Shown: positions 32,630-40,949 of the stretch, piece after piece
Numbering within the stretch: position 1 is the stretch's first letter
Layout of the letters: every line of letters starts with the position of its first letter
NCBI RefSeq assembly: GCF_004124325.1
Contig: NZ_QBDT01000001.1
Span: forward strand, 4,588,001 to 4,652,000
Direction: 5' to 3'
Length of the DNA: 64,000 nt
Source: Streptomyces sp. L2
GTDB taxonomy: Bacteria; Actinomycetota; Actinomycetes; Streptomycetales; Streptomycetaceae
Notes under the pieces: model-generated
Database searches by the model: none
Told to the model about the DNA's origin: nothing
The model's input: the letters and a program-made list of their open reading frames with translations, nothing else
Translations under genes and position numbers: made by a program

Positions 32630-35029
32630 TCACGCCGCGACCGCCTCGCGGCCGAGGTCCAGGTCGAGACCGAGGTCGTCGGCGTCGTCCCGGGCGGGCG
32701 CGTGCCGCGCGTCGTGCGGCACCCGCGCCGTGAGGGTGAACGTTCCGCCGCTGTGCGCGACGTCCAGGGTGCCGCCGAGCCGGCGCAGCCGGGTGGTGAG
32801 GTTGCCGATCCCGGAACCGGCGTCGTCCGGGCGCGGATCGCCCATGGCCGCACCGTCGTTGGCCAGGCACAGCACGACGGTGCCGTCCGCGCCGTTCGAG
32901 CCGTCCGCCGTGGAGATGCGGCACTCCTGCGGCTGGCTGTGCCGCAGCGCGTTCGTCAGGGCCTCGCGCAGCACGGTCGCCAGCACCGTGTCGGCGGCGG
33001 GGCTCAGCGGGGCCGTGTGGCCGAGGCCGAGGCTCGCGCGGATTCCGGCCGCCGTCAGCATCGAACGGGCCGAACTCGCCTCGTCCGCCAGTGACATGGG
33101 GCGGTAGCCGCGAGCCACCGTCCGTACGTCGGCGAGCGCCTGCCGGCTCGTCGTCAGCACGTCCCCGATCTCCGCGCGCGCCTGCTCCGGCCGGCGCACG
33201 GCGAGCCGCTTCGCCAGCTCGCACTTCAGCGTGATCGTCGACAGGCTGTACCCCAGCAGGTCGTGCAGGTCCCGCGCGAAGCGCAGCCGCTCACTGACGA
33301 CGGCGAGCCTGGCCTGCTCGGCCCGGGTCCGATGCGCCTCCTCGACGAGGTCCCGCAGGCGGGAGAGGCCGTAGACGACGAGGCCGGTCATGGCGGTCAT
33401 GAAGAGCTGGTAGGAGAACTGGGCGATGTCGTGGAGGCCGAGTTCGTAGAGGATCACCTGGTTGCCGAGGACGACGCCTGTGTACGTCAGCCAGGAGAGG
33501 GGTCTGGGGAGGACGAGCAGGGCGGTGCCGGCGGCCAGGCCGGCCGCGTCGGCCCAGGCGTCCCCGTAGTACGCGTAGGGCACGAAGGCAAGCAGCAACT
33601 GGACCACTAGCAGTACGCGCCGCAGCGCGCTGCTCTTGGCCGCCGCGGAGAAGATCTGCCAGGCCAGTAGCAGCACGCCGGCGGTGACGATGGCGGCCGC
33701 GAGCGCGAGGCGGCCGCCGGTGACACCGCTGCCGGAAGTGTTGGTGACGCCCTGCATGAGATAGAAGGCCAAAATCGCGATGGTCAGGGCCGAGGCGGTC
33801 CGCACGGCGGGCACGGTCGCACGGGTGACGCTCCACAGGCCGGTGCCGGCCGGGCGCTCCACGAGACCGGGGTCCGAGGCAGCGGGGACCCGGACGACGA
33901 GATGGAACCAGTCACCCCTGCGGCGCGCGACGAGCGTGCCGGAAAGACGTTCGACGCGGTCGGCCAGGACGGCGAGGGTACCCGCGTCCTCCCTGCCGTG
34001 GTCCTGCTCAGCGCGCACGCCGTCGTTGAGGATTTTGAGAGTGATGGTGCCGCCGCCGTCGGATACGGCCAGGGAGATGGTGCAACGCTCCGCCACGCTG
34101 TGCCGCAGCACGTTGGTGAGGCCCTCGCGCAACACCGACGCCAGCGCGGTCTCGGTCGCAGGCGCCAGCCGCGGGAGTTCGCTCAGGCGCAGGTTCGCGG
34201 TGATGCCGTCCGCGGTGAGTACTGAGCGTGCCGACTCCAGGGCCTCGGTGAGCGAAAGGGGCCGGTAGCTGCGAGCCACGGAGCGGACGTCGGACAATGC
34301 CTTGCGGCTGGTGGCGAGCATTTCGGTGATCTCGTCGCGGGCCTCTTGGGGGCGGTCCGGAAGGAGCCGTGCCGAGAGCTCGGACTTCAGGGTGATGGTG
34401 GAGAGGCTGATCCCGAGCAGGTCGTCAAGATCGCGGGCGAAGCGCAAGCGTTCGGCCGAGACGGCTTGACGGGCGAGGTCGACACGGGCGCGGTGGACGG
34501 CGGCGATAAGACCGCTGTACCGGGAGAAGCCGTAGAGGATCGTGGCGTTGAGGGCCATCTCCGCCGCGTCGTACCACAAGTCGCCGCCATCACCCACGAG
34601 TACGACCACCCACAGGTTGCCGGCGATCGCCAGTGTGCTTACTGGCCAGGCGACGGCCGGGGACAGCATCAGGAGGGCCGACGCGGCGAAGAGTTGGGGC
34701 ATGCCGAGGAACGCCTGACCGAAGAGGAGGTCGGGTGCGAAGGAGAGGACGGCCTGCACGGTCAGCGTCACGTACCGGGCCCCGTAGGGCAGCCGGAACA
34801 GGTCAGGGAAGGAATGGCACAGCTGGAGGCAGAAGAGCATGACGAAGCAGGCTCCGGCGAACAGGAGGCGGCCTGCAGGAGGATGCTCGTCGAGGACGAA
34901 CGTCATGTCGATGGCGCAGAACCCGAAGGCCAGCGCGGCGGTGCCGGCCATCGACAGACGTACCGGCGTGTCCTCACGCACCGTCCGGATCAGATCCGCG
35001 GCCCTGTCGGCCGTGGTCGTGCGGCTCAA
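32630..35029 (-). CDS. Tandem-duplicated sensor histidine kinase with a degenerate first module
   Basis: 799 residues made of two complete kinase units of the DesK/NarX type (HisKA_3 + HATPase), each with its own set of TM helices (residues about 25-170 and 405-555). Unit 2 is intact: RFARDLHDLLGYSLSTITLK with His589 and an ATPase part ending GSGIGNLTTRLRRLGGTL. In unit 1 the equivalent is RFARDLDDLLGISLSTITLK: the His is Asp202, a single C-to-G change, and the glycine-rich ATP lid is also altered (EDAGTLAVLADRVERLSGTL). Unit 1 is therefore probably a non-phosphorylating sensor or dimerisation module. Start is TTG 35029, overlapping the stop of the upstream gene (TTGA). Confidence 0.92.
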   Translation of the reverse strand: MSRTTTADRAADLIRTVREDTPVRLSMAGTAALAFGFCAIDMTFVLDEHPPAGRLLFAGACFVMLFCLQLCHSFPDLFRLPYGARYVTLTVQAVLSFAPDLLFGQAFLGMPQLFAASALLMLSPAVAWPVSTLAIAGNLWVVVLVGDGGDLWYDAAEMALNATILYGFSRYSGLIAAVHRARVDLARQAVSAERLRFARDLDDLLGISLSTITLKSELSARLLPDRPQEARDEITEMLATSRKALSDVRSVARSYRPLSLTEALESARSVLTADGITANLRLSELPRLAPATETALASVLREGLTNVLRHSVAERCTISLAVSDGGGTITLKILNDGVRAEQDHGREDAGTLAVLADRVERLSGTLVARRRGDWFHLVVRVPAASDPGLVERPAGTGLWSVTRATVPAVRTASALTIAILAFYLMQGVTNTSGSGVTGGRLALAAAIVTAGVLLLAWQIFSAAAKSSALRRVLLVVQLLLAFVPYAYYGDAWADAAGLAAGTALLVLPRPLSWLTYTGVVLGNQVILYELGLHDIAQFSYQLFMTAMTGLVVYGLSRLRDLVEEAHRTRAEQARLAVVSERLRFARDLHDLLGYSLSTITLKCELAKRLAVRRPEQARAEIGDVLTTSRQALADVRTVARGYRPMSLADEASSARSMLTAAGIRASLGLGHTAPLSPAADTVLATVLREALTNALRHSQPQECRISTADGSNGADGTVVLCLANDGAAMGDPRPDDAGSGIGNLTTRLRRLGGTLDVAHSGGTFTLTARVPHDARHAPARDDADDLGLDLDLGREAVAA

Positions 35030-35751
35030 AGTTCCCCCCGCATGTGCTCTTCGAGCGGACTGGTCACTCCGCCCAGGCTGTGCCAGCCTAGCTGGGCACT
35101 TTGCCGAGTTGAATTACTGGAATCGGCCTTGACCTGTGGTTTAGAGTCCCACAACAGAAACTTTGCTGCATGCAAATAGGCCACCGCGGCGCTTGCCACC
35201 GGCGTGGTGGGCAGCGCGTCGCGATGGCGGAGGCGGGCGAGTAAGGCCAGGGCGTGCGGACCGTGGAACTGCGCGCGATAGCGCGAGGCCGCCGATTCCA
35301 GGGACGCGCCGTAGGGGCGGCGGAGCGCTGTGCCCACGAGCCTGAGCGATTGTCCTGGCACGCCGTCCAGCGGTCGCGGGACGAGTCTGGCGTCCGGGCG
35401 GACGGGAACGAAGGAGAGCAGCGGCCTGCCGCCCGCGTCGAGGGTGCGTACCGTCATACCGCCCAGCTTCTGCAGATCCGCGACGAGCTGACGGGCCGTG
35501 GTGCCGGGCTTGGCCTCCGGGGTGTCGTACTCCGGGAAGTCGGGCACCACGTTGCGCAGTGTGACGGCGCCGAGTTGCATCCGTCGTACCGCCTCGCGCA
35601 GCAGCTTGCCGGGTGCGTCGATGTGCAGCCGCTGCCCTGGCCGGCTCAGGACCAGAGGGCCGCCGGGGCCGGTGCCGAGGTCGACCTCGACATCCTCCAG
35701 CAGGGACCAGTACTCGGCGAGTTGCGGAGCGCCGAGGCTGCTGATGCTCAT
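35026..35751 (-). CDS. Protein resembling the N-terminal part of SagB-type TOMM dehydrogenases
   Basis: 241 residues with an excellent ribosome site (AAGGAGG). The sequence (VTLRNVVPDFPEYDTPEAK, LVADLQKLGGMTVRTLDAGG, PLLSFVPVRPDARLV, YRAQFHGPHALALLARLR) looks like the double winged-helix N-terminal part that precedes the FMN nitroreductase domain in SagB/ThcOx azoline dehydrogenases, but no flavin domain follows. The end of the gene is visibly less GC-rich than its neighbours. It may be a truncated dehydrogenase, in which case azolines would stay unoxidised, or a stand-alone peptide-binding protein. It lies 46 bases after the cyclodehydratase and is coupled to the kinase gene. Confidence 0.6.
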   Translation of the reverse strand: MSISSLGAPQLAEYWSLLEDVEVDLGTGPGGPLVLSRPGQRLHIDAPGKLLREAVRRMQLGAVTLRNVVPDFPEYDTPEAKPGTTARQLVADLQKLGGMTVRTLDAGGRPLLSFVPVRPDARLVPRPLDGVPGQSLRLVGTALRRPYGASLESAASRYRAQFHGPHALALLARLRHRDALPTTPVASAAVAYLHAAKFLLWDSKPQVKADSSNSTRQSAQLGWHSLGGVTSPLEEHMRGEL

Positions 35752-35797
35752 GGTGACCTCCTTCCGGAGCTGGACGGTGGACGATTGCCCGGTGGGC

Positions 35798-38101
35798 TCA
35801 GAGGAACAAGGGGTACGGGTTGAGGTCGTCGTAGGCGGTCGGCCGGGCGAGCAGTCCCCGGGCCACCGGCGCGTCGTAGAGCCGGCCGGGGGCGAACCGC
35901 GGCCAGTGCGGGCGCAGGCCCGGCACCACCACCTTCACCACCGGCAGGCCCACGTCCGGCCGGGTCTGGTCGAGGACGAGCATCTCCAGGCCGTGGCCGC
36001 CGAGCAGGTCGCGCAGCGCCTCCACGTCGTCGAGCAGGTCGGCGCGGGGGGCGTAGGCGTGGGTGCCGGGGGCGGTGACCGGGCGGGCCGGGTCCGCGGT
36101 GACGTACGGCTGGTTCCCGGTGGTCGCGGAGCGCAGCCAGTCCAGGGTGAGCGGGTCGCGTACGTCGTATCCGGTGCCGTCGGGAGCGGCGAGGGCCACC
36201 GGGGGCAGCAGCTGGTTCAGCTCGGTCAGCGCGCGCCGTAGCGCGACGCGCGGGTCGAGGTGGGCGCCGAAGCCGAACATCAGGTCCTGCGCGGGCTTGT
36301 CGGTGCGCCGCGAGACCGCCGCGAACACCGGCACGCCCAGGTCGCTGGTGAGGTCGAGCGCCCACACGTCCCGGTTCAACGAGGCGTGCACCGAACGCAT
36401 TTCGCGCGTCCAGTCGTCAGCGAACGCGTCCAGGTCGACGCCGGGCATGCGCAACCGGTTGTACCACCACTGCGCCACCGCGTCCCGCTCGATCAGCTCC
36501 AGCGTGCCCTGGAGCACGGCGTCCTCCAGGGTGCCGCCGGCCGCGGCGCCGTTGGAGGTGCCCATGCAGTAGGCGGCGCCCTCGCGCTGCGGGACGTCGT
36601 AGTAGAGGAACGCGGTCGGCAGCAGCTTGTGCCGCCGCTCGGTCAGCGACCACACCGGCGTCCAGTCGATCTCGGCGTCCTCGGGCAGCGGGTCGCAGAT
36701 CTGCTGCGCGGGGGCGTGCGTCGCGTTCCACTCGGCGCGGTGGGCGAACTGCCGTGGGTCGTAGAGCTGTACGGCGTCCGGGTGGATCGCGTCCGCGCCG
36801 AGCGAGCGGTAACTGCCGTGCACGGTCGGCTCGTCACCCTGGAAGTAGCCGGAGCAGCGTTCCAGTGCCTCCGCGAGCGCACCCGTGCGGGCCTGAAGAG
36901 CGGTGGTGCCCTTGCCGCCGCAGGTGGTGCGCAGGCCGGCCCGCAGCCCGACGGTTCCGCCGTTCGGCGCGGCGACCGGATTGAGCCCCGCGTGGAAGGA
37001 GTTGAGGAAGGCGGGGCCGCGGGAGTCCTGTTGTATGTCCTTGACCAGTCCGGTGACGTCGTCCACCAAATGGCCGTAGCGCGCCTGAAGTTGCTCGGGC
37101 GTGAGGGCGCGGTGACCGCCGCCGGTGGTATCCGTCTTCGTGCGTTTTTGCAGCCCCAGGGGCGCCGTCACGCGCGCGGCGACCAGGTTGGGGTCGCCGC
37201 ATGACGGGCACTGAGGGCGGCGCGGCACCGGATGATGCGCGGCCTCCATCGTCAGCGTGTTCAGAATCCACAGGGATCGCTGCCCGGGGTGCCGATGACC
37301 GGCAAGCCATTTGGCGGCCTCCAGTGCGGCCAGGCCGAGGCCCGATCGACTCGCGGCGGGCAGTGCACAGTCGGGACGCGACAGTGGGCCGGTGCGCCCG
37401 AGCGCACGCTGGATGTGTGCCTCGATCTGCCGACCGCGCCAGAGCCGGTCCGCGAGACAGGACCAGCAGGCGCGCTCCGGCACACCTAGGAAGGGCCCCA
37501 CACGAACTTCCGTGCCGTGGACGAGAATGGGGAGCCAGGGGCGCCCGGCCGCGCGGTGCTCCTCGTCCACGGCCCGCAACTCCGGGTCGAGGTAGTCGTC
37601 GCACAGGACGACGCTGAGATCGGCGGCCGCTGCGGTCTCCGCGTCGCTCACCCTCAGCCCCGCGTCCGCGAGAGCCAGGTGCAGGGAGCTCCGCGTCGCC
37701 GCGGAGGAGGCGGTGCCCACGGCCAGGACACGCACGGTGGCCGTGGCGCGCGCCCGGGCAGCCTGCACACCGTCCACGCCGGCCGATTCCCAGTACGCCA
37801 CCTCAGCCTGGCAGCATCGGGCAGCCTCAGGAACGCGGCTCGTCACGAGCCCGGCTGTGCGGAGCCGGTCGACGAGCCTGCGCGTCTGCTCGGCACCCAG
37901 GGCGCCCTCCGTCTGGCGGACCAGCTCGGCCATGTCCCGTGTCCCGTCGAGGAGCGGGGCGAGCCGGGCGATGTGCTGGCCGTGCAGAGCCGTGGCCTTT
38001 GATCCGGCGAGGACGTAGACGGCCTCACCCGGTACGTGTTCCACCCGCAGGTGCGGGCGGAACCCCAGCAGTACGGTGTCGCTTCCCCCTGAGGCGTTCA
38101 T
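35798..38101 (-). CDS. TOMM cyclodehydratase: ThiF-like leader-binding domain fused to YcaO
   Basis: 767 residues. Residues 1-310 are an ocin-ThiF/E1-like partner domain with a zinc tetrathiolate formed by CWSC (Cys212, Cys215) and CPSC (Cys298, Cys301). Residues about 330-767 are YcaO: TTCGGKGTTALQARTGALAE then ALERCSGYF, and GTSNGAAAGGTLEDAVLQGT then LELIERDAVAQWW, which bind ATP. The protein ends NPYPLFL, like other azoline-forming YcaO proteins with a Pro-rich C-terminus. It uses ATP to turn Cys, Ser or Thr of the precursor into azolines. Its ATG is 2 bases from the stop of the 54-residue precursor gene. Confidence 0.93.
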   Translation of the reverse strand: MNASGGSDTVLLGFRPHLRVEHVPGEAVYVLAGSKATALHGQHIARLAPLLDGTRDMAELVRQTEGALGAEQTRRLVDRLRTAGLVTSRVPEAARCCQAEVAYWESAGVDGVQAARARATATVRVLAVGTASSAATRSSLHLALADAGLRVSDAETAAAADLSVVLCDDYLDPELRAVDEEHRAAGRPWLPILVHGTEVRVGPFLGVPERACWSCLADRLWRGRQIEAHIQRALGRTGPLSRPDCALPAASRSGLGLAALEAAKWLAGHRHPGQRSLWILNTLTMEAAHHPVPRRPQCPSCGDPNLVAARVTAPLGLQKRTKTDTTGGGHRALTPEQLQARYGHLVDDVTGLVKDIQQDSRGPAFLNSFHAGLNPVAAPNGGTVGLRAGLRTTCGGKGTTALQARTGALAEALERCSGYFQGDEPTVHGSYRSLGADAIHPDAVQLYDPRQFAHRAEWNATHAPAQQICDPLPEDAEIDWTPVWSLTERRHKLLPTAFLYYDVPQREGAAYCMGTSNGAAAGGTLEDAVLQGTLELIERDAVAQWWYNRLRMPGVDLDAFADDWTREMRSVHASLNRDVWALDLTSDLGVPVFAAVSRRTDKPAQDLMFGFGAHLDPRVALRRALTELNQLLPPVALAAPDGTGYDVRDPLTLDWLRSATTGNQPYVTADPARPVTAPGTHAYAPRADLLDDVEALRDLLGGHGLEMLVLDQTRPDVGLPVVKVVVPGLRPHWPRFAPGRLYDAPVARGLLARPTAYDDLNPYPLFL

Positions 38102-38103
38102 GG

Positions 38104-38268
38104 TCAGGCGGTCACATCCGCGGCCGCCGACTGTGCTGCGGGCAGCACGCTCACCGTGCAGCCGCAGCTCACGGCTTCTGCACGGGCCAGTGCCGCCGGG
38201 TCCAGTGTCAGCTCCTCTATGACGAGGTCGTCGCATATCCAACTCGCGGCGTTCTGAATCAAGTTCAT
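38104..38268 (-). CDS. TOMM precursor peptide (54 aa)
   Basis: A 54-residue peptide, first gene of the TOMM operon, preceded by GGGGGAC. The leader (residues about 1-30) begins MNLIQNAASWICDD and contains LVIEELTLD, the acidic/hydrophobic pattern bound by F/ThiF-like partners in thiopeptide and linear azole systems. The presumed core starts near residue 33: VSCGCTVSVLPAAQSAAADV (33-52), with five candidate cyclisation residues in a row of seven (Ser34, Cys35, Cys37, Thr38, Ser40). The C-terminal part after Pro43 is Ala-rich and may be removed. Leader cleavage site and modification pattern are inference. Confidence 0.85.
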   Translation of the reverse strand: MNLIQNAASWICDDLVIEELTLDPAALARAEAVSCGCTVSVLPAAQSAAADVTA

Positions 38269-38549
38269 CGCTGTCCCCCATCGAGTGATGCAGCTGTGTA
38301 TGCCGCCGCGTTGCCCCGCGGCGACTGACTCGATCCTGTCGATCCGCCCCGCCCGGCGGCCAGTGCCGCCGTCACGAGGCGCACATGAAAAATTCACGCT
38401 TCGAAGCGGGGAAACCTCACCCCTGGTTCGGGATGACCGCACTGTCGAAACGACGCAGGTCAGGGGAGTCTCGATGACGCAGTGGACCCGGACCGAACCG
38501 CTCGGTCCGCCCGGCAGCCCGCCGGCCCACTGCGTAACGGGAGGAACCG
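38269..38549. promoter_or_regulatory. Divergent promoter region between TOMM operon and SARP gene
   Basis: 281 bases without a gene. It must hold the promoters of the precursor operon (leftward) and the SARP gene (rightward). A perfect 12-bp palindrome CGCTTCGAAGCG lies at 38397-38408, next to an AT-rich stretch (GAAAAATTCA) that could be part of a promoter. Confidence 0.55.
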
Positions 38550-39374
38550 ATGGACATCAAGCTCTTGGGGCCGCTCAGCGCACACCTGGGCGGGGTCTCG
38601 ATCGTGCCGAGCGCGGGCAAGCCCCGGCAGATCCTCGCGCTGCTCGCCGGCTGTGCGGGCCAGGTGCTGCCGGTGCCCACGCTGATGGAGGAGATCTGGG
38701 GCGCCGACATGCCGCGCAGCGCGTCGACCACCCTGCAGACGTACATCCTGCAGCTGCGCCGCAAGCTCACCGAGGCGCTCGGCCCCGACGCCGACCGTAC
38801 GGCCAAGGACATCCTGGCCACCGAGTACGGCGGGTACACGCTGCGGGTCGCCCCCGAGTCCGTCGACGTCCACGCCTACGACCAGCTGGTGTCCCGCAGC
38901 CGCACCGCCGCCGACCGGGGTGACGCGGCGGCCGTCGCCGACCTGTGCCAGCAGGCGCTCGCCCTGTGGAGCGGGCCCGCCCTGGTCGACGTCAAGGTGG
39001 GGCCGATGCTGGAGGTGGAGCTGGTCCGGCTGGAGGAGAGCCGGCTCGCGACCCTGGAGCGGCGCATCGACGCCGAGCTGGCCCTCGGCCGGCACAGCGC
39101 GCTCGTCGCGGAGCTGCGGGCGCTGATCGCCCGGCACCCGCTGCACGAGGGGCTGCACGCGCAGTGCATGCTCGCGCTGCACCGCTCGGGGCGCCGCGGC
39201 CAGGCCCTCGACGTCTTCCAGGACCTGCGCAACCACCTCGTCGACGAACTGGGTGTGGACCCCTCCGACCGGCTGCAGCGGCTGCACCGGGCGGTGCTCA
39301 ACGGCGACCCGGCCCTGGACCTGGCCGGCCGGGAGGAGCGGCACGCCCCTTTCCTGGAGCGGCTCGCGGTCTGA
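38550..39374 (+). CDS. SARP-family transcriptional activator
   Basis: 274 residues, the standard length of small SARPs. N-terminal OmpR-like winged helix (residues 1-95: MDIKLLGPLSAHLGGVSIVP, PRQILALLAGCAGQVLPV, STTLQTYILQLRRKL) and a bacterial transcriptional activation domain (residues about 95-250: EYGGYTLRVAPESVDVHAYD, RHPLHEGLHAQCMLALHRSG). SARPs bind direct repeats near the -35 region and switch on antibiotic genes. GGGAGGAACCG precedes the ATG. It is followed by a 30-bp-unit tandem array, then the PKS core operon, its probable target. Confidence 0.94.
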   Translation: MDIKLLGPLSAHLGGVSIVPSAGKPRQILALLAGCAGQVLPVPTLMEEIWGADMPRSASTTLQTYILQLRRKLTEALGPDADRTAKDILATEYGGYTLRVAPESVDVHAYDQLVSRSRTAADRGDAAAVADLCQQALALWSGPALVDVKVGPMLEVELVRLEESRLATLERRIDAELALGRHSALVAELRALIARHPLHEGLHAQCMLALHRSGRRGQALDVFQDLRNHLVDELGVDPSDRLQRLHRAVLNGDPALDLAGREERHAPFLERLAV

Positions 39375-39413
39375 CCCGGAAGCGGACTCTTCTGGCCCGC
39401 CCGCCGGTGTCCG

Positions 39414-39843
39414 GCGGTGGCCGGGTGCCCCGACCCGGGCCGGGCGATGGCGGCGTGCCCGGACCCCTTCCGGGTGGTGGTCGGGTGCCCCGACCCGGGC
39501 CGGGCGATGGCGGCGTGCCCGGACCCCTTCCGGGTGGTGGTCGGGTGCCGCGATCCGTGCTGGGTGGTGGTCGGGTGCCTCGACCTGTGCTGTGCGACGG
39601 CTGGATGCCGCGACCTGGGCTGGGCGATGGCGGCGTGCCCGGACCCCTGCTGGGTGGTGGTCGGGTGCCTGGATCCGGGCTGGGCGACGGCTGGATGCCG
39701 CGACCTGGGCTGGGCGATGGCGGCGTGCCCGGACCCCTGCCGGGCGATGACTGGATGCCTCGGCCCGTGACCGGCGATGGCCGGGTGCCGCGATCCGTGC
39801 TGGGTGGTGGCCGGGTGCCGGGACCCCTGCCGGGTGATGGCCG
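39414..39843 (+). repeat. Large 30-bp-unit tandem array (about 14 copies)
   Basis: Units alternate between two 30-bp forms (GGTCGGGTGCCCCGACCCGG-like and GCGATGGCGGCGTGCCCGGA-like), giving a 60-bp super-period; the first two super-units are almost identical. It fills most of the 741-bp gap between the SARP stop (39374) and the cyclase start (40116). One frame would encode GDGGVPGPLPG-like repeats, but it has no start of its own and continues past the SARP stop, so it is not taken as a gene. Bases 39850-40100 hold nothing else recognisable. Confidence 0.85.
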
Positions 39844-40115
39844 ACCGCTCAGGAAGCCCCGCCGGGCACGGCGCCGCACGGGACAGGCCGTCCGGCGTGC
39901 CTGCCGCGGCGTGCTCCGCGTGCCGGTGTCCAGGGATGGCCGGGTACCCCGGCCGGCCCCGTCGGCCGACAACCGCCGGCCCGTGTCCAGTGGCGCCGTG
40001 GCCGGTCTCGATCACGGATCGAGCGGCCGCGGCGATGGTTGCCCCATCAACGGCCGCGTTCCGCCCCGCCCAGCGGTGGACGGGCCAACAGGACTGTGTC
40101 CGTGGGGAGTTCACT

Positions 40116-40949
40116 GTGACTGTGACCGTGACAGAAGCGGCGCCAGCGGCAGCACCGGCAGGTGCGGCGAAGGCGCCCCGGATCATCGACCTGTCCCAGG
40201 CGGTCGACGCCGCGGCCTGGGAGCCGGACCCGATCGTGCACGAGGTGATGACGCCCGCGGAGGGCGCCCGGCACATGGCCGACGAGATGAAGCTGCACTT
40301 CGGCCTCGACTTCGATCCGGCCGACCTGCCCGGCGGTGAGCTGCTGTCCCTGGACACGCTCACCCTCACCAGCCACACCGGGACGCACGTCGACGCCCCC
40401 TCGCACTACGGCTCGCGCGGCGACTACGGCACCCCCCGGCACATCGACGCGATGCCGCTCGACTGGTTCCACCGGCCCGGACTGCTGCTGGACGTGCGGG
40501 ACGTGGGCACCGGAGTGATCGGCAGGGAGCGCATCGAGCGCGCCCTCGACGAGGCGGGCCGTACGCCGGACCCGCTCGACATCGTCATCCTGCGCACCGG
40601 CGCCGACCGGCACGCGGGCACCGCACGCTACTTCACCGACTTCGCCGGCCTCGACGGCCCCGCCACCGACCACCTGCTCGACCTCGGCGTCCGCGTCATC
40701 GGCACCGACGCCTGGAGCCTGGACGCACCGTTCGGCGACATGATCCGGCGCTTCCAGGAGAGCGGCGACCGCTCCGTCCTGTGGCCCGCCCACTTCGCCG
40801 GCCGGCGCCGCGAGTACTGCCAGATCGAGCGCCTGACCAACCTGGACGCCCTGCCGGGACCGAGCGGCTTCACCGTCACCTGCTTCCCCGTGAAGATCGC
40901 GGGGGCAGGGGCCGGCTGGACCCGGGCCGTCGCCCTGGTGGACGCGTGA
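40116..40949 (+). CDS. Polyketide cyclase, PF04199 (OxyN/SnoaM/MtmX-like)
   Basis: 277 residues of the cyclase/kynurenine-formamidase-like family, with the metal-binding signature HTGTHVDAPSHYG at about residue 90 and TDAWSLDAPFGD further on. In aromatic polyketide pathways these proteins close the second or third ring. The start is GTG 40116, with GGGGAG six bases before it. The stop overlaps the thioesterase start (GTGA), and it heads the PKS core operon together with the KS genes. Confidence 0.9.
   Translation: MTVTVTEAAPAAAPAGAAKAPRIIDLSQAVDAAAWEPDPIVHEVMTPAEGARHMADEMKLHFGLDFDPADLPGGELLSLDTLTLTSHTGTHVDAPSHYGSRGDYGTPRHIDAMPLDWFHRPGLLLDVRDVGTGVIGRERIERALDEAGRTPDPLDIVILRTGADRHAGTARYFTDFAGLDGPATDHLLDLGVRVIGTDAWSLDAPFGDMIRRFQESGDRSVLWPAHFAGRRREYCQIERLTNLDALPGPSGFTVTCFPVKIAGAGAGWTRAVALVDA

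Noticed and set aside
39414..39843. CRISPR array
   Set aside because: Units are contiguous 30-bp repeats with no unique spacers and no cas genes are nearby.
38945..40339. Protein of Gly/Val/Pro-rich repeats reading through the 30-bp array
   Set aside because: The frame begins inside the SARP gene in the wrong frame and ends inside the cyclase gene; there is no start of its own in the array.
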